In this document: positions 49,705 to 60,292 of the stretch, in pieces | How the letters are laid out: each line of letters starts with the position of its first letter | Numbering within the stretch: position 1 is the first letter of the stretch | Assembly (NCBI GenBank): GCA_949361645.1 | Contig: OX442427.1 | Location: 5,568,757 to 5,632,756 of the forward strand | DNA length: 64,000 nt | Origin: Spongilla lacustris | Lineage: Eukaryota; Porifera; Demospongiae; Spongillida; Spongillidae | Direction: 5' to 3' | Translations under genes and position numbers: made by a program | The notes under the pieces: generated by a model | The model's input: only the letters and a program-made list of their open reading frames with translations | Database searches by the model: none | Told to the model about the DNA's origin: nothing

Positions 49705-50784
49705 GTAAGTTCTTAGTTGTTACTTGAAACACTGATCCACTAGCAGTACCACTTAGTGCAAATTACAAAAAACACGCATGCTTCACATACATTGCAGCAC
49801 CTGTGAAGCTGTCAGACACATATTCCAGCAGTAAACACGGCCTTACCAGTGTATTGTTAGTTTTCTAAGGATGTTTGTTAAGTTGTCACCTACATGTACT
49901 TTATCAGGTACATACATGTGTAGTTTCAGAATTACAAGAAATTAGTATACTTATTTCGAAAGCATTACTCTCAAACACTTTCTGTACTATTCATGCATTC
50001 CCACTTCCAATTTTACAACATGTTCTGCAATACAAGCAATACAGTGTAAGGCCAGCCAGCATACACAGGGCAACTAGCTGCTAGCAACTCAAATGGATAT
50101 GAGTAAAACTGATGGTTTGCTGAACTTTTACATTATGTTCATTTGAGCTGCTGGCCTTTAGATCGCTTTGTGTACATGTTCATCTACAGTCTGTACATGT
50201 ACATGTACATTTGTATGTTTGTGGTATATAGACACTTCAAGACAATGAGCTCATTGTTCTCCATCATTGCACTGTCGAAATGTTCATTCACTGTTGTGGT
50301 GCAGCAGGGTTGCAAGCTGATCCCCTTGCACTTGGATGTAGAAAGTACTAAGTATTACTTGAAGGTTGGCATACATGGGTCGACATGTCACATGGAACTA
50401 AAATGAATATGGGTAAACATTCTGTAATTCTTTACGGTTTATAGAACATACATGTATACCCATATTCTAGTTAAGTGACACAAGAGAACACCTCCACTGC
50501 TCGCATGTGCTTTGGTGGCACTTTCGTATTTCAAAACTGCTACATGGAAAAACAGTAAATTACAAATTAACATTTGTCAGTAAACATTATGCCTGCACTA
50601 ATTTACAGCCAGCTGTAAAATATTTTTAAAAAGTATACCTTGTGTCACAAATTTGTTATTGCATGGAGCAGGTGTGTTTATAAATCTTGGCACTGGGAGT
50701 GGGTAGTCTTAAATTTTGATACATGTTTACATGTACTGTATTATGCCAGGTAGTTGATTAACTGTTGCATCAATTAATTTGCAG
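49705..50784 (+). other. Intron between death domains 1 and 2
   Basis: Starts GTAAGT. A phase-open stretch at 50,232-50,352 (TLQDNELIVLHHCTVEMFIH and on to GLQADPLALGCRKY, then stop) follows a TATAG and looks exon-like, but it does not match the phase of the exon before it. ACATGTACATGT palindromes are common here. Confidence 0.4.
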
Positions 50785-51275
50785 TACTTGCAGAGATACC
50801 ATCTTCTATGCCTCAATGGCTTAGTGAGAAGGAGCTTGTGGTGACATCAGATCTTGTCATGGACTACAGGCGACTTGGGTTAGAGCTAGGACTGGCAGAT
50901 TTGGACCTAAAGAGTTTTGAGTCCTTCGCACTTCATGAGCAGTGTTTACAAATGTTGCTTGTATGGATGCGTAATGTGATGGATATAAATGCCAAACCTT
51001 CTGGTCACACATTGCAAGGTCCAAGATTGAGCAACACTTCAGTTCCATTTTTGCATGCAGACTTGAACGTCGCATCTAAAAATCAGCAACTGACATTTCA
51101 GCGATCAACTTCTTTGCCACTGCTCAGCAGACAACCTTGTGCATCATCACTAAAGCGTGCATCAGTGAACCTGTGTGATATTTATCCCGAATCATTGATT
51201 GATGCAATTCAGAATGAGTCTGTAAACCAGCCTGATCACCCGACAATTCCTCTGGTGACTAAGGCTGCACAAAAA
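50785..51275 (+). CDS. Death domain 2, helices 1-4, plus Ser-rich linker
   Basis: The exon starts in phase 1 after TTTGCAG and ends in phase 0 at GTATGT, 163 codons. WLSEKELVVTSDLVMDYRR, GLELGLADLDLKSFE and ALHEQCLQMLLVWMRNVMD match helices 1-4 of a death domain. About 95 residues follow that are rich in Ser, Gln, Asn and Pro (for example TFQRSTSLPLLSRQPC) and look disordered. The remaining helices of the domain seem to lie in the next exon, so the domain carries a long insertion. Confidence 0.65.
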
Positions 51276-51713
51276 GTATGTATTAGTGTGAGGTGATGGG
51301 TTGGTGGTACATGTATATTGATTGGCACATGTGTGTTTGTGTGTGGTATCACTTATAATTTGCATTTGTAATTCTAACAATGTAAACTACTGAAAATGAA
51401 ATTCCAGATAATGAAGATGATATAAAGCATAACCTGTGCTTGTATTTTAATTTATTAAACTTCAAACCAATACTGATTTTGTGTTTATAATATTGATGCC
51501 TTAAAGAGTTAAAGGATCAATGAACTTAATTTTTTTATTTCTGTAGTACATTTGATTTTGCTGGTTGACTTGTTTTTAATTATTATAATGAATCTAATTT
51601 ATAGCTTTCCCCATGATCTTTTTCCTATGCTATTATAATGCTTACTAACACACTACCAATTAAGTTTTACTTGATCTGGTGTGATGCAAAGTTTGGCCCT
51701 TCCATTCCTATAG

Positions 51714-51817
51714 CCAGATGCATTGCTACAAGTCCATGGCTCTAACTGTAGGCAGCAGTTGGTCAACGCTCTGCGAAGGTGTGGGTACTGGAGAGCTGCT
51801 GAAGCATTACAGACAAG
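51714..51817 (+). CDS. Death domain 2, helices 5-6
   Basis: The acceptor TTCCTATAG and the donor GTATGT bound 34 codons plus two bases. The frame reads PDALLQVHGSNC and then RQQLVNALRRCGYWRAAEAL, the usual helix 5-6 ending of a death domain (LxxALRxxGxxxxAExL). It joins in phase 0 to the previous exon and in phase 2 to the last exon. Confidence 0.6.
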
Positions 51818-52218
51818 GTATGTGCACTATGTCCTTAACTTCAAATTTCAGTTGCATCCAATTTCAGATGCAGCTACATTTTATTGAAGTGACGAGTATG
51901 GAAGCAATGTCCATGATGGGAGGAAGGGGTGATTCGGAGGTGTGAACATTATGTGTTTCCTCTAGTGGTAAAAAAAGGCACTGACTGCTACTAGCCTGTG
52001 CACTGTACATTAATATTTATGTTCAGACATGCATATTTACATATTTACATTCAATCATTCTCAATGTCTATCTGATTAAGTTTACGTGTACGTGGATGTA
52101 CATAACAGTGTGCATGTACATGTAGCAGTCAAAATACGCATTAGACGATTAGTACAGCTGTATATTTACCAGTGGCATTTACTTAGAAGCTTATAACCAC
52201 TGATACTGGTTCTTGCAG

Positions 52219-52294
52219 GTATGCTTGTGTATTTGCAGCTACACTCTCCTTTCCTGAATCCGCCACAGCTACAGCTTTGACAATGGGATGCTAA
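52219..52294 (+). CDS. Terminal exon of the Roco-like/death-domain gene
   Basis: The acceptor GTTCTTGCAG is followed by a phase-2 frame, RYACVFAATLSFPE and then SATATALTMGC, ending at TAA (52,292-52,294). The phase fits the exon ending at 51,817 (AG+G = Arg). A competing acceptor at 51,868 would stop soon after, so this one is preferred. It is short and carries no recognisable domain. Confidence 0.5.
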
Positions 52295-52836
52295 GTACAT
52301 GCAGACTTGGATTATTCAAAAAAGCAAGCTGTATTAAATGACATGGGGCATACCATTTGAGTGAGTTGCTGCACGTGCGGCTCTAAATAATCAGCAACTC
52401 GTGCCAACACTTGACTTCTCCAAAATGTTTGGTATCACGCTTTTTAAGGGCTACAGCGAAACTTACCCTAGTCCACGTATATCACAAGTGAAGTGTAGTT
52501 GCAGCTTTAAATGAATTGATGTGTCACAATGTAATCAAATCTTGAAGCAGCGCTCAATACTTGACAACTTGTTACTTAATACTTGTTCATGTGCATTGTC
52601 TTACTAAGCACACACCTGTCACCTGAGCACTGACTTGTAGTAACTCAGGCCTACAATGGGAAAATAACAGATCAAGGGCATTATGAAAATCTGAGTAACT
52701 GTTAGGATTGGCATGTCAATATGGGTAGCAGGGTGGTTAATCCCCCAGCTCGATTGGTACCAGCTATGTTCAACACGAGCCCTTTCATGGTGACCAAGTA
52801 GTGTCCATCTCTCCTTCACCTCTGGTTCTCACCGCC
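52295..52836. other. 3' flank of the Roco-like/death-domain gene
   Basis: Non-coding by eye. ATTAAA occurs near 52,333 and could serve in polyadenylation. No other feature is seen. Confidence 0.35.
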
Positions 52837-52956
52837 ATGGCGGTCCCATATGATGAGCTAGTGTCCTTGTCCCTGACCTCCACAATCCAGGACTTTCCTA
52901 TTCAGCTTGGAGACATTCAGGAAGGTACCGTATGCATCGGGCTGGTAGTGAGCTGG
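52837..52956 (+). CDS. Candidate first exon of an unknown gene
   Basis: ATG at 52,837 lies in a strong context (CCGCCATGG) and opens 40 codons, MAVPYDELVSLSLTSTIQ and then DFPIQLGDIQEGTVCIGLVV, ending at a GTAAAT donor in phase 0. I recognise no family. Downstream the DNA turns into repeats and no following exon is evident, so it may be a gene start cut off by the inverted repeat, or chance. Confidence 0.35.
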
Positions 52957-53339
52957 GTAAATTTTTAAAATTATAAAGCGCAAAAAAGAAAATGATGTAA
53001 GATGCTCAATTGCTATTGTGTTGTGCTGACAGCGCGACGCAAGAATATTGATGCGCAAGCTTCAAACACTTGTTTTCGTGTTACATGTAGTCCGTTTTAA
53101 ATTCTTTGTATTTATATATCGAGCTATCCGTTTTTGTTTTTATTTTTTATTTGCAGCCATATTACGGGCATATTCATTAATTTGTTTGAATCGCAGCTAC
53201 AGTAATTCGAATACATGCGCGTCTATCTATGGTTGCTGTGCATTTAAGTCGAGTTCGCGCAAAATACTCACTCGTTCCCACGCGAATCGCTATACCAAGA
53301 CTACGGTGGCCCGGTAGGTCGCGCGTACGAGCAACGGTT

Positions 53340-53525
53340 GGAGAGCGAAAATGGGTACGAGCGGTGGTTGCCGAGCAAAAATGAGCACGAGCCGAGAACA
53401 AAAATGAGCACGAGCCGAGAACAAAAATGAGCACGTGCCGAGAGCAAAATTGAGCACGAGCCGAGAACAAAAATGAGCACGAGCCGAGAGCAAAAATGAG
53501 CACGAGCCGAGAGCAAAAATGAGCT
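53340..53525 (+). repeat. 23-bp minisatellite (left arm)
   Basis: Units GAGCACGAGCCGAGAACAAAAAT, with variants GAGAGC and GTGCCGAG. The same array appears inverted at 55,155-55,305. Confidence 0.9.
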
Positions 53526-53549
53526 AGTGCGGAGTGCAAAAGTGAGCTA

Positions 53550-53749
53550 CACGGCCAATTCTTACGCTACATGAATCAGATCCGCTACCCAAAGGTCGTG
53601 ATTCAGTCATGAAGCGGACTTAATTTCCTGAAATTTACTGACCTTGTTCCGAATACTATTGAATTCTATTGGAAATTAAGTCCGCTTCACGGCTGAATCA
53701 CGACCTTTGGGTAGCGGATCTGATTCACTTAGCGTAAGAATTGGCCGTG
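53550..53749. mobile_element. 200-bp TA-flanked MITE
   Basis: Inverted ends CACGGCCAATTCTTACGCTA and so on, about 75 bp long, are flanked by TA on each side (53,548-53,549 and 53,750-53,751). The mirror copy of this region at about 55,150 has an uninterrupted GAGCTAGAGCAG site with a single TA. A TA duplication points to the Tc1/mariner group. Non-coding. Confidence 0.85.
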
Positions 53750-53906
53750 TAGAGCAGTTGTTTACATCTATTTTACAATACGTCATTTGTCAATATCTAT
53801 GATGGAATGCAGCTACGTATTATGAGGCAGCACAAGGCTATTCAAGTTGTCTTCCGTATTTACGCGTACGTGTACTTCACTTTCGGGACCGGGGTAACGA
53901 TCATAC

Positions 53907-54028
<122 letters not shown>

Positions 54029-54669
54029 ATTCAGTTTAGCTTGCATCGTGGTATCTGTTAGCCCCCTATGTCATTTTTGTTGTGAGGGGCCGGGTGGGAT
54101 GTATACATGCGTTGTCGAGTGTGTCGATTGTGTACTGTGTGTGTGTGCGTGCGTGTGTGTGCGTGCGCGTGTGTGTGTGTGTGTTTGTGTATTATATTGT
54201 GTTGTGTGGTGTGTGCATGCGTGTGTGTGTGTGTGGCTTTGCTAAAGCCACAAGGTATGTCTCATAACTAAGCTGAAGAACCAGTACATGTAAGGTTTAA
54301 TAATACTTATGTCATCACTTGTACTGATACATGGTTTCTTTTTGTTTTGCTCACACTCGGGATTTCAGTCGGCAGGTTGACGTACGACTAAGAAATCTGG
54401 TTAGTGTAGCTATGTATATTTCCTGTTACCAATGTTTGCTGCATCCATTAATTCATGTTTGTTGCTACAGTTGAGTGACGCAGCCACATCCTCTCATTAG
54501 AGCTAAAGATCTGCTTACATCTACAGCTTTGGAGGCACCAGCCTTGCTTGAACCCACATTCATATGTGTTGTGCTGCCAGTGTTAAGTAACACAGTCTGC
54601 TAACATGTACATTTGGAAACATAAAGGATTGTCAATTGATGTTATTTATTGGCATGTATGTGTGTTGTG

Positions 54670-54821
54670 AGTGCGCACGCACCACACACGCACGCACACA
54701 CACACAGTACACAATCGATACACTCGACAACGCATGTACCATATACATCCCATGCACCCGGCCCCTCACAACAAAAATGACATAGGGGGCTAACAGATAC
54801 CACGATGCAAGCTAAACTGAA

Positions 54822-54896
<75 letters not shown>

Positions 54897-55305
54897 TTGG
54901 GCGTGGCCCGCCCTTCGCGTATTGGCGATACGCGAAGGGCGGGCCACGCCCAACTAACACACACACACACACACACAGTGTATGATCGTTACCCCGGTCC
55001 CGAAAGTGAAGTACACGTACGCGTAAATACGGAAGACAACTTGAATAGCCTTGTGCTGCCTCATAATACGTAGCTGCATTCCATCGCGAGCTCGAGGCTA
55101 TTTTTAACTCCAGTGACAAATGACGTATTGTAAAATAGATGTAAACAACTGCTCTAGCTCACTTTTGCACTCCGCACTAGCTCATTTTTGCTCTCGGCTC
55201 GTGCTCATTTTTGCTCTCGGCTCGTGCTCATTTTTGTTCTCGGCTCGTGCTCAATTTTGCTCTCGGCACGTGCTCATTTTTGTTCTCGGCTCGTGCTCAT
55301 TTTTA
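54670..55305. repeat. Inverted duplication, right arm
   Basis: Reverse complement of 53,345-54,175 apart from the insertions noted there. The unmatched centre is about 54,175-54,670. Confidence 0.85.
54894..54956. mobile_element. 63-bp palindrome made only of MULE-MITE ends
   Basis: TAGTTGGGCGTGGCCCGCCC begins a 29-bp arm; a 5-bp centre TGGCG and the inverted 29-bp arm follow. The arm matches the first half of the 59-bp end of the MITE at 8,260. It sits inside a CA array, so the target duplication cannot be read. Confidence 0.85.
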
Positions 55306-55309
55306 TGGG

Positions 55310-55570
55310 GGGTGATCACTGCCATTATTCGACACGCGCTCGCTTTTCGTATTCGGGTCGCGCCATCTCGTATTCGGGTCGCGCCGTCTCGTATTCGGGT
55401 CGTGCCATCTCGTATTCTATGGGGGTGATCACTGCCATTATTCGACACGCGCTCGCTTTTCGTATTCGGGTCGCGCCATCTCGTATTCGGGTCGCGCCGT
55501 CTCGTATTCGGGTCGTGCCATCTCGTATTCGGGTCGTGCCGTCTCGTATTTGGGTGGTGCCATCTCTTTA
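55310..55570 (+). repeat. 21-bp GTATTCGGGTCG repeat with higher-order copies
   Basis: Units GTATTCGGGTCGCGCCATCTC, with variants CGTGCC and CCGTCTC, are grouped behind GGGGTGATCACTGCCATTAT, which occurs twice (about 55,309 and 55,423). The frame is open and gives RIRVAPS repeats, but I take it as satellite, not a gene. Confidence 0.85.
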
Positions 55571-58085
55571 CAGCTCCGTAACTGTACGTTAGGTAAGAAC
55601 GTTCTGTTACAGCTCCGTTACAGACATGATGTATCTTAGCCGTTTATTGTCGTGATTGCATAATACCATTGCCATCGTTCCGTACCAGGCTACGGTTTGG
55701 ATCCAGGGAATTTGTTTTGCTTGTATATAATAGTATATATTAAATCAGCCGAGTGCCGGCAGTACGCTCAGCTTCCTTCCTTTCCGTGCATCTTCTAATT
55801 GGACAGTACGTAGGAACGGTACGTTCTGACCATGCAAGTCACATGCATATGACGACGATCTGTATAACTCAGCTCGTTTACCAATGGAAACAGTTACAGA
55901 CATCAATGGTGTTCAGTTGGTAACCGTGTAGATATATTCATGCAGAGATCTGATACATCTGGAGATGTCTAGGTATCGCTCACGAATGTCAAATGAATTC
56001 GTGTGTCAGTGAACACACAGTGCTGGCTAACAGTAGAAGGAGCTGCAAGGGGAAAATGAGATCATGATAAAAGCTTGTAATAACCATCTTATACAAGATT
56101 GCCCCCTGCCATTGTCCCCTCTCCTCCCCAGACTTACTCAGATGTGTTAAACCTTAAATCCCCAGGTCCAAGTCCCTATGCACAGGACCAATATTCAGCA
56201 GGTGTTTGGCATCCAATTCTGTACTGTTGTTTGATGTGTCTATCGCGCTAAATGTCAAATCTAAATTTTAAATTACACGCTTGGTTACATGATGTAAAAA
56301 AAATGCATGTGGTTCTGAAAAATGCATTGGAGAATTTAATTCTCACAGAAAAAAGAAAACGTACAACAAGTTTAACTTTTTTTGAATTTTTTTTGAAGCA
56401 TGATGTGTGTGCTACTTAAAACAGTCTATGGCAGTGATTGGTTTTGCCATATTTACCAAAAACGCACTGTACGTTTTCAAGATTTTGTCCATTCTATTTG
56501 CTATTCCAGCAACAAGTGATTGACAAATACCTATCCTTCATACGTTTGTCGAGCTAGCAAATTCCAAATCTACAATGTACATTTTTATTTGCTTAGTGCT
56601 GTTTTCCGTTAACATGTTATTCTGCTCTTTGTAACATTATGTGTTGGTACTTGAAGTTGGTTTGCGATTTACCGAAAATGCATCTTTTAGCAATGCACTA
56701 TTGACTGTAGTTGAATCTGAATTGCAAGGAAGCACCAGTATTTTCTGAATTGATAACCATTTCCACAATACAATGAGATTTTGATTTGTTCTCTGCTTAT
56801 GTGAGTTTGCTAAAAATTAATTTTTACTTGTATCCTACGCGTAGGACAACGGGGGATTACAGGTAAAATTAATTGGTTGAATATCGCAGTACAATGCACT
56901 GCAAAGCTAGTGCTAGTATGAGGCTGCATAAACCAACTATCACATTAAAACTTTGTGTGGGAGGGCACACCCCCTCCCAAATCCTCCCCCTGCCTTGAAA
57001 CTGTCCTAATTGAAATCCTAGATTTTTTTCCTCATGAATTGCAAGTAGGTTTTGTAGACATAGAAATAAATAAACCCCTGTTCCACAGAAAAAGAGTTTA
57101 CAAGCCCACAGCCTACTCAATCTGGCAAGGACATGCTGCAAACCTACTTGTGTGTTTGGGGTTGGTGGAACCAATGCTGCTTGCAGCTACAGTATCTGGC
57201 TACCAAGGTAATTGGGGGATGCAGGAACAGCAACTGTTGCCACAGCAGAGTAGTTACCACCTCCACTTGATCTATCCACTGTGAACACCAGGATGATCCC
57301 ATTGGGTTCCTCACTGATATATATGATTATGCATTGATGCAGCATAAAAACCATCTCTGTGCTGAAGGGAGAGGGGAGAATAGGTGATATAATAATACTT
57401 GCATATGCGTCTACAATACAACCCACACTACAATAGTACCGTCCAATCCTTTATATTAATCTGCATGCATGCTACATGTATACTGTACTATGGGTATTAT
57501 TTGTTTGCACACCCTTACCCAATCAATGATTTTACACCATCCCCACAATATTAGTACACAGAAAACCTACCATCCTCATATCCACCTTTATTGGTAGCCA
57601 TTGGTGCACAATGAATGTGCTCAAGATGCCCAGCAGGTCGCAACATACAATGTTATAGGTGGACTCAATTCCCTACATCAACACTGTTTGTGCGGGAGAG
57701 GAGGGGGTGAATAAGATGACATCACGCAAGAGATTGCATACATTGTATGCTTCTACTCTGTCACACATGCACCATATACAAGGTTCATAACACAGCTTCC
57801 CCACACTGAACACCTGCTATCAGTCTGGCACACAAAAATTGTACCATTTTTGGTAGCCTAAATTACACTACTTGGTACACGCAAAACATTTACCAGGTTT
57901 GCCCACAACAGTGGATATGTGGTTTATATATACAATACAGTGTTATCAGGTCATATTGGTTTGCCTATAAGGTACATACCATTTTGAAAGGGCCTACATG
58001 ATCAAATTCGTGCATTGTTCTATTACTGAAACATCTTTAGAAACCTCAGTCATAATATACTTCAACCTTTTAACCTCCAATCGCC
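55571..58085. other. No gene supported
   Basis: Mixed AT-rich sequence with two members of a dispersed repeat (about 57,365-57,430 and 57,700-57,790). Open frames are short and have no matching splice sites. Confidence 0.4.
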
Positions 58086-58920
58086 CTACTCAGGGGTGTT
58101 AAGGCAGCCTACGCGTGTCTCGTACCCAGACCATACATATATAACCTTTCATAAAGTGTAAAAGCCATATAACAATATGTTGCATTGCGGTCAAACTTGG
58201 CTTAAGAATGCTATATACCGGTATATATGTCCACCTAATAGTGTTGTTCGATTGTTCAGGTTTACTTGCAACCGTACGTATTGGTAACAATTAGCCATCG
58301 GGCGATAGAGGCGGAGATAAAGCAATGCACGGATCAAGCAATAAATGCCATATTATGTTAGAACCCTACACGCTGGACAAAGTTATGCTTAGGTTGTGTA
58401 AGATTTACTTCAGCCTTCGTAGCAATCCTGCTTAGTATCTATTCAAAATGGCGGCGTATTACAATAAACACGACTATATTTAGCGAACCAAGAACGTTCC
58501 AATCACATCCTAAGCGTAGATGAGCAATAGAAACATCGTGTAACATACCAGGCACAAAAGTTCTCTTATCCGCCCTCGTCTTCGTCTGCGCCTATTTGCT
58601 TTTCACAATCGACCCCCTTAAGCCTAACTTAAGGCGATAAAATATGACGTAACTGAACTTTCCCGCTCGACAGCTGCAACTTTTATATTGCCAAGCCAAA
58701 ATTTGCACGCGTCATATACGAAATCTAAGCACTAGAATACCCTAGCATGACAATAGGTATGAATGCTTTACTAAAATATCTTCCGTACGATCGCAATGCT
58801 TGAATAAACAGTGATTTGCACTATGTCATAATGATGTAATCATGAACATACTTGTCGACATATTGTCAACATCATGTAAATATGTTTTCTTGTGTAGGCT
58901 GCCTTAACATCCCTGAATAG
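58086..58920. mobile_element. 835-bp element with 27-bp inverted ends
   Basis: CTACTCAGGGGTGTTAAGGC at 58,086 matches, inverted, the end at 58,920 over 27 bp with two mismatches. No transposase frame is visible inside, and no clear target duplication is seen. Ends containing CAGGGRTGTTAAGGC suggest a DNA transposon; the superfamily is open. Confidence 0.65.
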
Positions 58921-59649
58921 GACTAACTAAAGTGCTGAATATAACAAATGGCTGCTTTTAAAACTCTAACAATGTTTTGTCTTATTTAGTATTTAGTGCA
59001 TGCTACTTGGTTTTCCATTATCTTTCATCTTGTGTCACAAGATGAAAGCATCCAGACATTGCACATCCATCAATTTGTGGGCATTACAGCGAAAATGGGA
59101 AACAACTTCATCGTTGGTGATGCTGTTGTAGGAAAGATATAAAAAGAATCAGAATTATTCTAGAAGTGTTGCATAGGTCATCGGAGCAGGTCACCAGTGT
59201 CGGAATCGCATAAAGTGGTCGGATGGCACAACCACGGATGAAACAGTTCGGGGCATTGATAAATTCTAACCACTTAAGTAAACACTTTTTCTACATAAGT
59301 GCCTTTGTGACCTTTTTTTTTTCTACATGCACAGCTGGCATCAATAGCTACCTTCCTATCTTTCAAATTCAGCTTAGGAACAGATAAGTATGTGCCAATA
59401 TCAATTTGAAGCCTAGATTTTACACTTTTTTCTCATTTTTTCTTGAAGCAATATTAAGTACCTAGTCTTGGTGTCCTATGTTCAAGATTGCTATATGTAA
59501 TGCCAAGATACTATTGAAGTACAACTCTTAAGAATCCTTACAAAGGCTATTATTAACCTCAATGCCTCATGTACAAACAATTCCTTTAGTGCTCGTAAAA
59601 TAAGAAATGTTCAGCGCATACAAGGACGTGGCTTGCATGTGATGCAATG

Positions 59650-59670
59650 ACGGGGGGGGGGGGGGGGGGG
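59650..59670 (+). repeat. Poly-G run
   Basis: About 20 consecutive G. Similar runs occur at 60,389-60,403 and 62,513-62,533. Confidence 0.85.
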
Positions 59671-60130
59671 CACCTTACGATTAACATAGCACTATTTTGG
59701 ATCCTTGCATGTTGTACATGCCAATAGTGCCTTTTCCTCTGTGAAAACACTGGAGGCTCTAAACAGCCATGGAGCAACTTAAGGTTTCCCTAAGCATTTA
59801 TTAACCATGTGGGGCTACAGGAGAGTCTGAGGATATGAATTGGTGATCACATTCTGCTTGAGGCAACAACTGTCCATACAGGCCAAGAAGAACCTCAAAT
59901 TCATCATATCAAACTGCGGCTCCATAGCCAAGCATTCACCCATGTCACCATAAGAGGTAGCATGTCAAACGACCGCACATAATTGTGAAAACTTTAGTGT
60001 AATTGATATTGCACCAAGGTTTGCTGGCAATGGAACGTGACATGGTACACTGACTGTTGGTGGTATCACATGTTTGGAACCATTTTTTGGGATCTGCACT
60101 GTCGATGCCTATATGGCCTAGTCTGAGCAG

Positions 60131-60292
60131 GCTTTTTCAGATCCCAAAGATGTTGATAGCTTTATTGCATTCATTGGCAAACTGGGTCACCAGCTGATTC
60201 TTAATGAATTCCTAGAAGATGGGCGAACAGTTTGCCGACATTCAAATGAAGGGGAAGTCATTGAGGAGGCAACTATAATTCTATTTCTAGAT
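60131..60292 (+). other. Exon-like open stretch of 54 codons, unknown
   Basis: It follows CTGAGCAG and ends at GTACAT, phase 0 at both ends, with protein-like composition: AFSDPKDVDSFIAFIGKLG, then LILNEFLEDGRTVCRHSNEG. A further open stretch lies upstream near 59,845-59,970 (VHTGQEEPQIHHIKLRL, then AFTHVTIRGSM), interrupted by stops. It may be a decayed gene or transposon fragment. No family is recognised. Confidence 0.3.

Noticed and set aside
51868..51945. Alternative terminal exon after 51,817
   Set aside because: The acceptor is reasonable, but in the required phase it stops after about seven codons; the exon at 52,219 fits better.
55120..55592. Repeat-protein frame (RIRVAPS repeats)
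   Set aside because: Units vary like satellite DNA and it merges into the inverted minisatellite. No start context or splice sites.
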